A stretch of DNA of 64,000 nucleotides from Paenibacillus pabuli (GTDB taxonomy: Bacteria; Bacillota; Bacilli; Paenibacillales; Paenibacillaceae), in assembly GCF_023101145.1 (NCBI RefSeq), contig NZ_CP073714.1:744001-808000 (forward strand). Direction: 5' to 3'. Below the pieces are notes generated by a model. That model was not told the DNA's origin. It was given only the letters and a program-made list of their open reading frames with translations, and ran no database searches. Positions 9,859 to 18,914 of the stretch are shown here, in pieces. Within the stretch, counting starts at the first letter, position 1. Each line of letters starts with the position of its first letter. Position numbers and translations under genes: made by a program.

Positions 9859-10554
9859 ATGAAGCGTATTACGATTTTGATCGCAGATGATGAAGTTGAG
9901 ATCGCTGATCTGGTTGCATTGCACTTGCAAAAAGAAGGATATCACATCATCAAGGCATTCGATGGGAAGGCGGCGGTTCAAGCCGTTCAGACACAAACGA
10001 TCGATTTGGCTATTTTGGATATTATGATGCCTGGTATGGATGGATATGAGGTAACCCGCAAAATTCGGGAGCAGTATCACCTGCCTATCATTTTTCTGAG
10101 TGCCAAAACCTCGGATATGGATAAAATCACCGGACTTGTGATGGGTGCAGACGATTACATGACCAAGCCATTCAACCCGATGGAACTGGTCGCCCGGGTC
10201 AATTCCCAACTGCGCCGTTCCCTTCAATTCAGCCAGTCTGTACCGATTCAGCGCTCCATTTTGGAGAAAGGCGGCCTCATTATCTCGCCAGATCAGCATA
10301 GCGTCACCCTTTATGGCAAGCCCATAGAATTAACACCGAAGGAGTTTGACATCCTGTATCTGCTCGCAAGTCATCCCAAACAAGTGTTCAGTGCAGAGAG
10401 CCTCTTTGAACAGGTGTGGGGTGAGGCTTATTATGAGAGCGGCAATACCGTGATGGTTCATATTCGGACCCTGCGCAAGAAGCTGGGGGAAGACGTAGGC
10501 AAGAACAAGTTTATCAAAACGATCTGGGGTGTGGGGTACACATTCAATGAATAA
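9859..10554 (+). CDS. OmpR-family response regulator, VanR-like
   Basis: A 231-residue response regulator. The receiver domain (residues 1-120) holds the acidic pair in LIADDEVEIA, the phospho-acceptor Asp in LAILDIMMPGMDGYEV, and the Lys in DDYMTKPFNP. The C-terminal winged helix includes ELTPKEFDILYLLASHP and IWGVGYTF. The sequence style is that of VanR, and the following kinase and VanY/VanZ genes agree with this. A ribosome binding site (AGGAGTGG) precedes the ATG. Its coding end overlaps the kinase start by 8 nt, indicating translational coupling. Confidence 0.88.
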   Translation: MKRITILIADDEVEIADLVALHLQKEGYHIIKAFDGKAAVQAVQTQTIDLAILDIMMPGMDGYEVTRKIREQYHLPIIFLSAKTSDMDKITGLVMGADDYMTKPFNPMELVARVNSQLRRSLQFSQSVPIQRSILEKGGLIISPDQHSVTLYGKPIELTPKEFDILYLLASHPKQVFSAESLFEQVWGEAYYESGNTVMVHIRTLRKKLGEDVGKNKFIKTIWGVGYTFNE

Positions 10555-11635
10555 ACGCAGAAGTTTTCGAACGACCATGATTCTGTTGCTTGGATTAAGC
10601 ATGCTGGCATCTGGCGCGATTACCTTTGGGGTATATAAACTGATGCAATACTATTACACCGGAGTGCGTGCGGAAGATCAGTTAGCTGAATATCGTCACT
10701 TTATGAAAAGCATAGGGGATATTTACTTTTTCCTTATCCTGTTCATTCCGCTTGCCATACTGTTTTTTTTCTGGTTTACGAAGCCATATGTGACCTATTT
10801 CAAAAATATCTCTACAGGTATTAGGCAGCTCGCGAGTGGCGATTTCCAGCACCGTGTGCAGATTTCGACGAAGGACGAGCTGGGCGCGATTGCAGAGGAT
10901 ATCAATCTGGCGAGTCTGAAATTGAGGGAAGCGGTCGAACGGGGAGATTTCGCGGAGAGCAGCAAGGATCAGCTGGTTGTAAATTTGGCGCATGATTTGC
11001 GTACGCCTCTAACGTCAGTATTGGGTTATCTGGATCTGTTGATGAAGGATGATCAGCTGACGAAGGAGCAGGTTAGGCACTTCACAGCGATTGCTTTTAC
11101 CAAATCTCAGCGTCTGGAGAAACTGATCGACGATTTGTTTGAGATTACACGAATGAACTATGGCATGCTGCCGATTGACAAAAAGAGACTTGATCTTAGT
11201 GAACTGCTGAGGCAGATGAGCGAAGAGCTGTACCCTGTTTTTGAAAAGAACCACCTGGTTACCCGACTGCATATCGATTCCGAATTAACCATTTCCGGCG
11301 ATGGTGAGGTGCTGGCACGCGTGTTTGAGAACCTGTTAATCAATGCGGCGCGTCACGGTACGGATGGTCTTTATGTGGATATTTATGGGTATCGTGATGC
11401 AGGACAGGTGATCATTCAGATCATGAACTATGGGGGACATATTCATCCGGATGATCTGCCTCATATTTTCGACATGTACTATACCGGGGATCGAGCGCGT
11501 ACACCTCAGGAAGGTGGAACAGGTCTGGGACTTTTTATCGCGAAAAATATTGTGGAGCAGCATGATGGGACCATTTCGGCCCAAAGTGATGTAGTACGGA
11601 CCGTATTTGAAGTTCGGCTGCCTGCATTAGAATGA
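10547..11635 (+). CDS. Sensor histidine kinase, VanS-like
   Basis: A 362-residue membrane kinase paired with the preceding regulator. Two membrane segments (about residues 10-30 and 58-78) enclose a short extracytoplasmic loop, then HAMP, then a dimerisation domain with NLAHDLRTPLTSVLGYLDLL (phospho-accepting His), then a HATPase domain with NLLINAARHG (N box), DDLPHIFDMYYTGDRAR and GGTGLGLFIAKNIVEQHDG (G boxes). The small sensor loop suits VanS-type sensing of envelope stress or glycopeptides. The actual signal is unknown. The ATG at 10547 lies within the end of the regulator gene. Confidence 0.88.
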   Translation: MNKRRSFRTTMILLLGLSMLASGAITFGVYKLMQYYYTGVRAEDQLAEYRHFMKSIGDIYFFLILFIPLAILFFFWFTKPYVTYFKNISTGIRQLASGDFQHRVQISTKDELGAIAEDINLASLKLREAVERGDFAESSKDQLVVNLAHDLRTPLTSVLGYLDLLMKDDQLTKEQVRHFTAIAFTKSQRLEKLIDDLFEITRMNYGMLPIDKKRLDLSELLRQMSEELYPVFEKNHLVTRLHIDSELTISGDGEVLARVFENLLINAARHGTDGLYVDIYGYRDAGQVIIQIMNYGGHIHPDDLPHIFDMYYTGDRARTPQEGGTGLGLFIAKNIVEQHDGTISAQSDVVRTVFEVRLPALE

Positions 11636-11645
11636 AGTCCTGTGT

Positions 11646-11840
11646 TATATAAAATGAACTAAACATTTACACGAGAACGGAGAGGACAGAAATAACCTGA
11701 AGAAGCGGAGCGTTCGCCTTTATCCCCGGATTTTCCCCTTTGAATAAGGGAGTCCAAAAAAATCTGGGGATAACAGTGATCGGAAGGTTGTTCTGTCATC
11801 GGAGTGGTAAGTGTAAATATTCTTTAGTTCAATTTATATA
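11646..11840 (+). repeat. Nested-palindrome intergenic element, copy A
   Basis: An element of about 195 nt between the vanS-like and vanY-like genes. Terminal inverted repeats (11646-11663 and 11823-11840) match at 17 of 18 positions. Inside are paired ATTTACAC/GTGTAAAT, then GACAGAAATAACCT/AGGTTGTTCTGTC, then a long hairpin TTATCCCCGGATTTT/AAAATCTGGGGATAA capped by CCCTT/AAGGG. Unpaired conserved boxes are CGCCTTTA before the hairpin and AACAG after it. Copy C is nearly identical. No open frame lies inside. It could be a MITE or a structured RNA; its strand matches both neighbours. Confidence 0.85.
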
Positions 11841-11926
11841 GTTTAAGAAAAACTTTAGAATTGCCCTGCTTTTTTTTAACTAGTTTTCTCTATCCTTGAT
11901 TATACGAGGTAAAGGAGGAACAAGGG

Positions 11927-12790
11927 ATGAAGAAGTGGGGATTTTTGATATGTATCATTGTACTGGGATATATCTTCTCCAAGTCACCTGCACTGTTTGA
12001 GCAGAAGGAAGAAGCGAATTTGCAAATTCAGGATACGACTGAAAGTAGGGCGGGATATACCAAAACCATTAACGTGGATATGAAGAATCAAATACATAAA
12101 GGGAATCTATTGCTCGTCAATTCGGAGTATCCAGTACATGCAGAGGGAATCAGAACCGATATTGTGAATTTGGCTGAACAACATGAACTGGTCCGGGGAT
12201 ACGGATTGCTGGATCAGAAGATTTTGTTGTCAAAGTACGTAGCGCAAGCGTTCGAGAAGATGATTGAAGCTGCCGCGAAAGATGACGTAAGGTACTTCAT
12301 CATTAGCAGTGGCTACCGGGATTTTACGAAACAGGAGCAGCTTTTTGAGGAAAAGGGCTCGGATTATGCACTTCCTGCGGGTCACAGTGAGCATAACCTC
12401 GGCTTGTCCATGGATATCGGCTCTACCTTGGCTGCCATGAGTGAAGCACCGGAAGGAGCCTGGCTGGAGAAGAATGCATGGAAATACGGATTCATCTTGC
12501 GTTACCCGAAGGATAAAGTGGATATCACCGGCATTCAATACGAACCATGGCATTTTCGATATGTGGGACTGCCGCACAGCGCCATCATGTATCATAATCA
12601 TTTGGTGCTTGAGGAATATTTGGAGCTGCTGCAACAGAAAAAGAGCATTTCCGCTGAAGTCGGAGACAATCTCTACCATGTGCGTTATTACGATGCATCC
12701 AAAGAGAAGAGCATTAACGTACCTGAGCACGGTCAATATGAGATATCTGGAGACAACATGAACGGAGTTGTAGTGACGGTAGAGGAATAA
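11927..12790 (+). CDS. VanY-like D,D-carboxypeptidase (M15B)
   Basis: A 287-residue exported zinc peptidase. Residues 5-22 form a membrane anchor or signal (GFLICIIVLGYIFS). The M15B core shows ISSGYRDFTKQEQLF, AGHSEHNLGLSMDIGS (zinc His and Asp) and EPWHFRYVGLPHS (zinc His with catalytic Glu region). Such enzymes remove the terminal D-alanine from peptidoglycan precursors, lowering glycopeptide binding. A ribosome binding site AAAGGAGGAACAAGG precedes the ATG. It sits between the vanS-like gene (with repeat copy A between them) and a vanZ-like gene. Confidence 0.88.
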   Translation: MKKWGFLICIIVLGYIFSKSPALFEQKEEANLQIQDTTESRAGYTKTINVDMKNQIHKGNLLLVNSEYPVHAEGIRTDIVNLAEQHELVRGYGLLDQKILLSKYVAQAFEKMIEAAAKDDVRYFIISSGYRDFTKQEQLFEEKGSDYALPAGHSEHNLGLSMDIGSTLAAMSEAPEGAWLEKNAWKYGFILRYPKDKVDITGIQYEPWHFRYVGLPHSAIMYHNHLVLEEYLELLQQKKSISAEVGDNLYHVRYYDASKEKSINVPEHGQYEISGDNMNGVVVTVEE

Positions 12791-12817
12791 ACAACAAGAC
12801 ATACATGGAGGTTCATT

Positions 12818-13369
12818 ATGAAACCTAAAGAGTTCAATCTAAAGATCTTATGGGTTACGGCGTTCATCATCTATCTGTATCTGTTGACTAAGCTGATCTT
12901 GTTCAAGGGACATACAATGGATTGGGACGCTGTTAGAGTTCAACTCATGACGATTGCGCAGCAGCCGGATCTGATTCATACGCGAACCGTTAACCTGACG
13001 CCATTTCAGGAGATTTCAAGAGACTGGCATAGCCTGTCGCTTCACCGTCCGGGTACCGCAATTCACCTACTGGGCAATGTGATGGCCTTTATCCCGCTGG
13101 GCATGTTTATTCCCGTTCTTATGGGTAACAAGCTGTTGTCAGGAGCAAAGGTACTTGTACTTTCCTTGCTCTTGAGTTTGACCTTTGAAGTAACACAGCT
13201 ATTGACGGGCATGGGCATATTCGACGTGGATGATCTTATGCTGAACACCTTTGGTGGAATGGTCGGTTATGTTCTGTATACGATGCTTATAGGCATGAAG
13301 CGAATGATTTTGGGAGGAGCGGCACACACCCCGAAAAAAGAGTATAATTCAAATCAGAGTCGCGTGTAA
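12818..13369 (+). CDS. VanZ-like membrane protein
   Basis: A 183-residue protein with four or five membrane segments. The VanZ-family pattern is present: VNLTPFQEI, then NVMAFIPLGMFIPVLM, then LLSLTFEVTQLLTGMGIFDVDDLMLNTFGGMVGY. VanZ proteins confer low-level teicoplanin or lipoglycopeptide tolerance by an unclear mechanism at the membrane. ATGGAGGTTC precedes the ATG. The 27-bp gap from the vanY-like stop indicates one operon. Confidence 0.87.
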   Translation: MKPKEFNLKILWVTAFIIYLYLLTKLILFKGHTMDWDAVRVQLMTIAQQPDLIHTRTVNLTPFQEISRDWHSLSLHRPGTAIHLLGNVMAFIPLGMFIPVLMGNKLLSGAKVLVLSLLLSLTFEVTQLLTGMGIFDVDDLMLNTFGGMVGYVLYTMLIGMKRMILGGAAHTPKKEYNSNQSRV

Positions 13370-13384
13370 GGAGGGGAGCATTTG

Positions 13385-13597
13385 ATGATTTTCTTGGCTG
13401 CTTTAATGATTGGCACAGGAATGGTATTTGTCGTGCGTCCGCGTTATGTTACTCATTCTTCGTCAAAGGATGGAACCAACAACAATCGCATCACCGCCAG
13501 ATGGATTGGATACTCACTGATCATGATGTCCTGTCTTTTTCTGGTCATGGCCACATTGCAATCACTGGATCAAGCATCACATCATATTGGACATTAA
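13385..13597 (+). CDS. Small two-helix membrane protein
   Basis: A 70-residue protein starting MIFLAALMIGTGMVFVVRPR. It has two hydrophobic segments (residues 2-16 and about 43-60) separated by a hydrophilic Ser/Asn/Thr-rich loop, and ends in a His-rich tail. AAGGAGGGGAGC precedes the ATG. It starts 15 bp after the vanZ-like stop, so it is probably the last gene of that operon. I do not recognise a family. Confidence 0.65.
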   Translation: MIFLAALMIGTGMVFVVRPRYVTHSSSKDGTNNNRITARWIGYSLIMMSCLFLVMATLQSLDQASHHIGH

Positions 13598-13648
13598 AGG
13601 CAAATTGGCATTAAGCATGAGCATGAGCATGCCCATATTCATTCTATT

Positions 13649-13695
13649 AAAAAGCTCCCCATCACTGTGCAGAGCGCACGTGGCGGGGAGCTTTT
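13649..13695. terminator. Terminator, first copy of a duplicated pair
   Basis: AAAAAGCTCCCC and GGGGAGCTTTT form the arms around a loop that contains GTGCAGAGCGCAC. It ends the vanY-vanZ operon and could work in both directions. The 47-bp sequence recurs at 14607-14653 with one mismatch. Confidence 0.85.
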
Positions 13696-13829
13696 CTGAG
13701 TGATACAGGAATCACATATAGGAGTGAAATAAGAAACAAGCCATGATACAGTTTGCGAATGGAATTGCTAATAAGGTAGAGTAGAGAGGATAACCCTATT
13801 AACCTATATCCTTACAAGGAGGACATATA

Positions 13830-14228
13830 TTGTATTCATTGGCTAAACAACTCGCAGGAAGAATGAAAGAGATTATTGAAATTGAAAGTGAAATTGCTGA
13901 AGCTGAGAGTGTAAGTAAAGGTGAACAAGTAGTGCGCAATCTTGAACAGAAAAGATCCGATTTGATAAAAACCTTTACACGTGATGAGTTATTGGTCATC
14001 AAAACGGTAATGAATGTTGGGCGATCGGAGAGAGGTTATCGACACTATTTTGACTCAGATGACGTTGAGCTTATTTACCTCTCCATAGAGTTGAATGAGC
14101 ATGAACTGATGAAGAAATACTCTCACTTTCTGGTACATAAAACAAAACAAGAACTAGCAGATGGAATTGAATATCATACTCTCGTCTCGTCATTTTTAAA
14201 AGAAGGTATGGAAATCTTAAAACTCTAA
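13830..14228 (+). CDS. Hypothetical protein with coiled-coil N-terminus
   Basis: A 132-residue soluble protein. The first half is charged and predicted helical or coiled-coil (MKEIIEIESEIAEAESV). The second half has FDSDDVELIYLSIELNEHEL and ends in a helical segment. The TTG start at 13830 follows AAGGAGGA by six bases. Base composition is more AT-rich than in the flanking operons. It pairs with the next small gene, and both lie between two near-identical terminators. No known family was recognised. Confidence 0.6.
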   Translation: MYSLAKQLAGRMKEIIEIESEIAEAESVSKGEQVVRNLEQKRSDLIKTFTRDELLVIKTVMNVGRSERGYRHYFDSDDVELIYLSIELNEHELMKKYSHFLVHKTKQELADGIEYHTLVSSFLKEGMEILKL

Positions 14229-14263
14229 ACTGCTATCAAATTAGGATCTAGGAGGTCTGCTAG

Positions 14264-14578
14264 ATGATAATGAAGATTTCATACTATACGCCAGATGGTT
14301 TCTATTATTATGTTCCTGATCAATATGCAGAGCAGATAGAAGAGTGGAGAATTGAATTTTCTGATTTTTTGCAGAGTATAGAAGGAAAACATCAATTCAC
14401 CCAATATACCGAATATATTGATCATGAGGGTAAAAAAGAATATGGAGTTTTTGTACGTTGCTACGGTGGGGACGAGTTTGCAGACTGGATCAACGTGGAG
14501 AAATTAAACTGCAGAGGTGTATATCGCATTCCTGCGCCACCTGATGATTCGGAAGTTGGATTGAGGATTGATTTTTAA
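14264..14578 (+). CDS. Hypothetical acidic protein
   Basis: A 104-residue soluble acidic protein rich in Tyr (MKISYYTPDGFYYYVPDQYA), with GVFVRCYGGDEFADWINVEK in the second half. AGGAGGTCTGCTAG precedes the ATG. It is 35 bp after the previous unknown gene, so the two are probably co-transcribed. Small acidic soluble pairs like this include immunity-type proteins, but no toxin gene is visible and the function is unknown. Confidence 0.6.
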   Translation: MIMKISYYTPDGFYYYVPDQYAEQIEEWRIEFSDFLQSIEGKHQFTQYTEYIDHEGKKEYGVFVRCYGGDEFADWINVEKLNCRGVYRIPAPPDDSEVGLRIDF

Positions 14579-14606
14579 ACATATATCGATTATTAAAAGC
14601 AAAATC

Positions 14607-14653
14607 AAAAAGCTCCCCGTCACTGTGCAGAGCGCACGTGGCGGGGAGCTTTT
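14607..14653. terminator. Bidirectional terminator, second copy of the duplicated pair
   Basis: The same arms (AAAAAGCTCCCC / GGGGAGCTTTT) and loop as at 13649-13695, with a single A/G difference. It serves the converging plus-strand hypothetical pair and minus-strand acnA. Confidence 0.85.
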
Positions 14654-14687
14654 CTGTATAACTTCATTGCATTAAAACTAAAGGCAA

Positions 14688-17402
14688 TTAAGATTTTTTC
14701 ATCATTTGACGCAATACGGTTTGCAGGATACCACCGTTATGGTAGTAGTCCACATCAACCATGCTGTCCAGACGAGCGATAACAGGGAAGTCGAACTTGG
14801 TGCCGTCCTCACGAGTTACAGTAACGGTCAGTTCTTGTCCTGGTTTCACATCATTGCTCAGACCTGTGATGTCATACGTTTCACGACCGTTCAGACCGAG
14901 GCTGGACCAGCCATGACCTTCCTGGAATTGCAACGGCATTACGCCCATGCCCACCAGGTTACTGCGGTGAATACGCTCGAAGCTTTCTGCGATAACGGCT
15001 TTGACGCCGAGCAGGAATGTTCCTTTTGCCGCCCAGTCACGGGAGCTGCCTGTACCATACTCTTTACCTGCAATAACGATCAGGTTCTGACCTTCATCCT
15101 GATACTTCATGGAAGCATCGTAGATGGACATCTCTTCGTCTGTTGGCAGGTATTTCGTAATACCACCCTCAGTACCTGGAGCCACTTGGTTACGAATACG
15201 AATGTTGGCAAACGTACCACGCATCATAACTTCATGATTACCACGACGGGAGCCATAAGAGTTGAAGTCTTTGCGCTCAACGCCATGCTCTTTCAGGTAC
15301 AATCCGGCTGGACTGGTTGTAGCAATGTTACCCGCTGGAGAGATGTGGTCCGTTGTTACGGAGTCACCAAGCAAGGCCATAACACGTGCAGAGCGGATGT
15401 CTGCAATATCAGTCAGCTTATCGCCAAGGTTTTGGAAGAACGGCGGGTTCTGAATGTACGTGGAGTTAGGATCCCACTCATACAGTTCGCCTTCCGGTAC
15501 AGGAATGTTATTCCAGCGCTCATTGGCTGTAAATACGTTCTCGTATTTGTTGCGGAACATCTGAGCATTCAATGAGCTTGCAATGGCATCCTTGATTTCC
15601 TCGGAGCTAGGCCAGAGGTCTTTCAGGAAGACAGGCTCGTTATTGGTATCATAACCGATTGGATCGGTTGCAAAATCAATATTGACCGTTCCCGCGAGAG
15701 CATACGCCACAACGAGTGGCGGAGAAGCCAGATAGTTGGCTTTTACCTGAGCATGCACACGGCCTTCAAAGTTACGGTTACCGGACAATACAGCCGCTAC
15801 AGTCATATCGTTTTCGGCAATCGCTTCGCTTACTTCGTCTGGCAGTGGACCGGAGTTACCGATACAAGTTGCACAGCCATAACCGGCAACGTTAAATCCG
15901 AGCTGGTCGAGGTAAACGTTCAGGCCTGATTTTTCGAGATACTCGGTAACCACGAGGGAACCTGGAGTCAAGCTGCTTTTCACGTAGCCTGGTTTGGTCA
16001 GACCGCGCTCAACCGCTTTTTTCGCAAGAAGACCTGCTCCGAGCATAACGCTTGGGTTGGATGTGTTGGTGCAGCTTGTGATGGCTGCAATAACAACCGC
16101 GCCTGCTTTCAGTTCGCTTGTAGAACCGTCAGGGTGCTTCACAGGCACTGTTTCTTCAATCTTCTCATCGCTCAGTCCGTATCCGCCTTTATCGACCGGA
16201 GTACGAATGATGCTGTTGAAGCTTTCTTTCATTTGCGTCAGTTCGATGCGATCCTGTGGACGCTTAGGACCTGCAAGACTCGGTACCACGGAAGCAAGAT
16301 CCAGTTCGATTACATCTGTGAATTCTGGGTCAACCGTGCTGGAAGTCCGGAACATGCCTTGTGCTTTGTAATAAGCTTCAACCAGATCCACTTGCTCGTC
16401 GGAACGTCCTGTACTGCGCATGTAGTTCAGTGTTTCGCTATCGACAGGGAAGAAACCAATCGTAGCGCCGTATTCCGGTGCCATGTTGGCAACGGTCGCA
16501 CGGTCAGCAAGGCTGATATTGGCCAGGCCTGGACCGTAGAACTCGACGAATTTACCGACTACGCCTTTTTTACGAAGCATTTGAGTGACAGTGAGTGCCA
16601 GATCCGTAGCTGTTGCGCCTTCGCTCAGGCTGCCTGTCAATTTGAAACCGATAACGTCAGGTGTTACAAAGTACAGTGGTTGACCAAGCATTCCTGCTTC
16701 GGCCTCAATTCCGCCAACACCCCAACCAACAACGCCGAGTCCGTTGATCATGGTGGTGTGGGAGTCCGTTCCTACGAGGGAATCCGGGAATACAACGGTT
16801 TCGCCGTCAACTGTTTTGGTTGCAGCCACGGAAGCCAGATACTCCAGGTTAACCTGGTGAACGATCCCTGTGGATGGTGGAACTGCACGGAAGTTATTGA
16901 AAGCCGTTTGCGCCCAACGCAAGAAGCGGTAACGCTCTTCATTACGCTCGAACTCAACCTTGATGTTGTAGTCCAGAGCATCGTTCGTTCCGAACGCATC
17001 AACCATAACGGAGTGGTCGATAACGAGATCGACGGGTACGAGTGGGTTGATCTGTTTTGGATCGCCGCCTGCTTTTTTCACGGTATCGCGCATTGCTGCA
17101 AGGTCAACGACAACGGGTACACCGGTGAAATCCTGCAGAACGATACGTGCAGGGATAAATGGAATTTCCTTGTTATTGTCACGGCCTTCTGCCCAGCCGG
17201 TCAGTTGTTTTACATGTTCTTCGGTAATCGCACGTCCGTCGAATTGACGAATAGCTGCTTCGAGCAGCACTTTAATGGAGAAAGGAAGCTTGGAAAGGTC
17301 GCCGTAGCCGCCTTCCTGAAGAGCATCTAAACTGTAGTAGCGATAAGACTTGCCTCCGACCTCAAGACTGCGGGCCGCGGAGAAATGATTCTTGGCTGAC
17401 AT
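14688..17402 (-). CDS. acnA: Aconitate hydratase AcnA
   Basis: A 904-residue cytoplasmic 4Fe-4S enzyme interconverting citrate and isocitrate in the TCA cycle. Cluster cysteines lie in [15 protein letters not shown] and [14 protein letters not shown]. The swivel domain with [16 protein letters not shown] is at the C-terminus. The N-terminus has [18 protein letters not shown]. The length is normal for AcnA/IRP1-type enzymes. The start at 17402 follows AAGGAGGTACATGT. The Gram-positive homologue can also bind mRNA as an iron sensor; whether this one does is not visible. Confidence 0.97.
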   Translation of the reverse strand: MSAKNHFSAARSLEVGGKSYRYYSLDALQEGGYGDLSKLPFSIKVLLEAAIRQFDGRAITEEHVKQLTGWAEGRDNNKEIPFIPARIVLQDFTGVPVVVDLAAMRDTVKKAGGDPKQINPLVPVDLVIDHSVMVDAFGTNDALDYNIKVEFERNEERYRFLRWAQTAFNNFRAVPPSTGIVHQVNLEYLASVAATKTVDGETVVFPDSLVGTDSHTTMINGLGVVGWGVGGIEAEAGMLGQPLYFVTPDVIGFKLTGSLSEGATATDLALTVTQMLRKKGVVGKFVEFYGPGLANISLADRATVANMAPEYGATIGFFPVDSETLNYMRSTGRSDEQVDLVEAYYKAQGMFRTSSTVDPEFTDVIELDLASVVPSLAGPKRPQDRIELTQMKESFNSIIRTPVDKGGYGLSDEKIEETVPVKHPDGSTSELKAGAVVIAAITSCTNTSNPSVMLGAGLLAKKAVERGLTKPGYVKSSLTPGSLVVTEYLEKSGLNVYLDQLGFNVAGYGCATCIGNSGPLPDEVSEAIAENDMTVAAVLSGNRNFEGRVHAQVKANYLASPPLVVAYALAGTVNIDFATDPIGYDTNNEPVFLKDLWPSSEEIKDAIASSLNAQMFRNKYENVFTANERWNNIPVPEGELYEWDPNSTYIQNPPFFQNLGDKLTDIADIRSARVMALLGDSVTTDHISPAGNIATTSPAGLYLKEHGVERKDFNSYGSRRGNHEVMMRGTFANIRIRNQVAPGTEGGITKYLPTDEEMSIYDASMKYQDEGQNLIVIAGKEYGTGSSRDWAAKGTFLLGVKAVIAESFERIHRSNLVGMGVMPLQFQEGHGWSSLGLNGRETYDITGLSNDVKPGQELTVTVTREDGTKFDFPVIARLDSMVDVDYYHNGGILQTVLRQMMKKS

Positions 17403-17783
17403 ACATGTACCTCCTTAAAATGTGTCGGTGAGATGAAGAAAACGTTCGTATAGGTGAAGAACAGGCCTTCATCGTTCCGTGTTCTTGTTCACTGGTTTCA
17501 TTAGGTGAAACGTAATTTCATAATTGTAACTTTAGTTTTAAGTATACCGTTTTCAACGCTGTACGTAAAGGGCTTTTTGCCTGTCCAGCCAAGCGAATTA
17601 GACAATGAATGCGTTCTGAAGAAAAGGGAATAGACGTGATCTCTTCCATACGCATTATCCCCGATATTAAGCCTTCAAAACAGAACCAGACACATACAAC
17701 CGAAAAATCTCTCATATAAATAAAAGGAGTTTTCATGCAATGAATCATTCCGGACAGAACTCATGCCAAAGGGGGACACAGGC
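17403..17783. other. Divergent intergenic region between acnA and the amidase gene
   Basis: It must carry both promoters. A strong AAAAGGAG site at about 17727 is followed by ATG CAA TGA, and then, one base overlapping, by a 27-codon frame starting MNHSGQNSCQ that runs into the amidase gene. This may be a leader or chance. No other gene is supported. Confidence 0.4.
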
Positions 17784-18782
17784 TTGGAACGCGAATGGAA
17801 GAGTGCCTTATATACCTACGTGAACCAGTATAATCGCTGTGAGATCGACTACCGTCCACAGACAAGCGAACGGATTGTCACCGATCCGGAATTTGTGCTG
17901 GAACGGGGGGAGCGGATGGCCAGACTGGACCAATGGTACCGCAAGCGGCGGGCCGTGCCTCTTCGCAGTGAGACCAGCGCCAAGCTTGTGCGGACACTTA
18001 TGGATGGGGCAGATGAATCGGTGGTGGATGTGCAATTGTACAGCAGGCTGTTCTATGAGAAGAACGGTTTGACCCATCGGGAAGACCGGATTGAGCGGGA
18101 ACGCCTGACCTTTCTTAGGCAAGGTGGAGCTTGGACTATTGCACGTGTGGAACGTGAAGTGCCGGAGCGTCGTCCGGTAGGGGAGGGTCGTCCTTTTCAA
18201 CAAGCTGATTTTGTACAGGCGATGAACCGACCGCTGCTTAACCGGGAAGTACTGGGACAGGGTAGGAGATCGAGACAGCAGCTGTATCGCAGGGATCTTG
18301 CTGTGGCCTACGCGGACCGGTGGTGGAATGCGGGAAACCCGGCATTTGAGGAATTCGAAGTCGACTGCACCAATTATGTGTCCCAATGTCTCTTTGCAGG
18401 GGAAGCACCCATCCACTATACTGGTAAAAGAGAATCAGGATGGTGGTACAAAGGCTATGTAAATGGCTCTGAAATGTGGAGTTACAGCTGGGCCGTGTCC
18501 AATAGTCTGGAGCGTTATTTATCGGGCAGCAGCTGGGGATTGTCAGCGACTCAAGTGGATCGTCCAGAGCAGTTAATGCTTGGAGATGTAATCCTCTACG
18601 ATTGGGATGGGGACGGCAGGTTTCAGCACAGTACTGTAGTGACCGCTTTTGATGCTGGAGGTATGCCGCTTGTGAACGCACATACGGTCAGCAGCCGCCA
18701 CCGTTTTTGGGATTACCGGGATTCTTACGCCTGGAACGAGCGGACGGTGTACCGGCTTTTTCATATTGCTGATGAATTTTGA
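17784..18782 (+). CDS. Amidase-domain (Amidase_6, NlpC/P60-like) protein
   Basis: A protein of about 332 residues starting (from TTG) MEREWKSALYTYVNQYN. The N-terminal half is charged and unassigned. The C-terminal ~160 residues have the putative amidase domain: YADRWWNAGNPAFEEF, VDCTNYVSQCLFAG with a candidate catalytic Cys, MLGDVILYDWDGDGRFQHST with a His, and VNAHTVSSRHRFWDY. Such domains hydrolyse amide bonds, possibly in the cell wall. There is no signal peptide, so it may act inside the cell. The TTG at 17784 follows AAAGGGGG; an ATG at 17763 is an alternative. Confidence 0.78.
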   Translation: MEREWKSALYTYVNQYNRCEIDYRPQTSERIVTDPEFVLERGERMARLDQWYRKRRAVPLRSETSAKLVRTLMDGADESVVDVQLYSRLFYEKNGLTHREDRIERERLTFLRQGGAWTIARVEREVPERRPVGEGRPFQQADFVQAMNRPLLNREVLGQGRRSRQQLYRRDLAVAYADRWWNAGNPAFEEFEVDCTNYVSQCLFAGEAPIHYTGKRESGWWYKGYVNGSEMWSYSWAVSNSLERYLSGSSWGLSATQVDRPEQLMLGDVILYDWDGDGRFQHSTVVTAFDAGGMPLVNAHTVSSRHRFWDYRDSYAWNERTVYRLFHIADEF

Positions 18783-18914
18783 TGCTCAAAGATTTACGGG
18801 ATTCGGTGACGTGGACATCCGGTTCCGTGTAAAATAAGTCTAGATAACAGAATAAAAGTGGTGCTGAACATGCAGGAATGACAGCATCATTGCACAGATA
18901 ATCGGAGGTTGCAC

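Noticed and set aside
16134..17330. Long plus-strand frame (398 codons) opposite acnA
   Set aside because: A mirror frame of a conserved, highly expressed aconitase gene; no ribosome binding site and no protein-like motif.
17518..17748. Minus-strand 76-codon frame between acnA and the amidase gene
   Set aside because: No ribosome binding site and no sensible composition; it sits in a promoter region.
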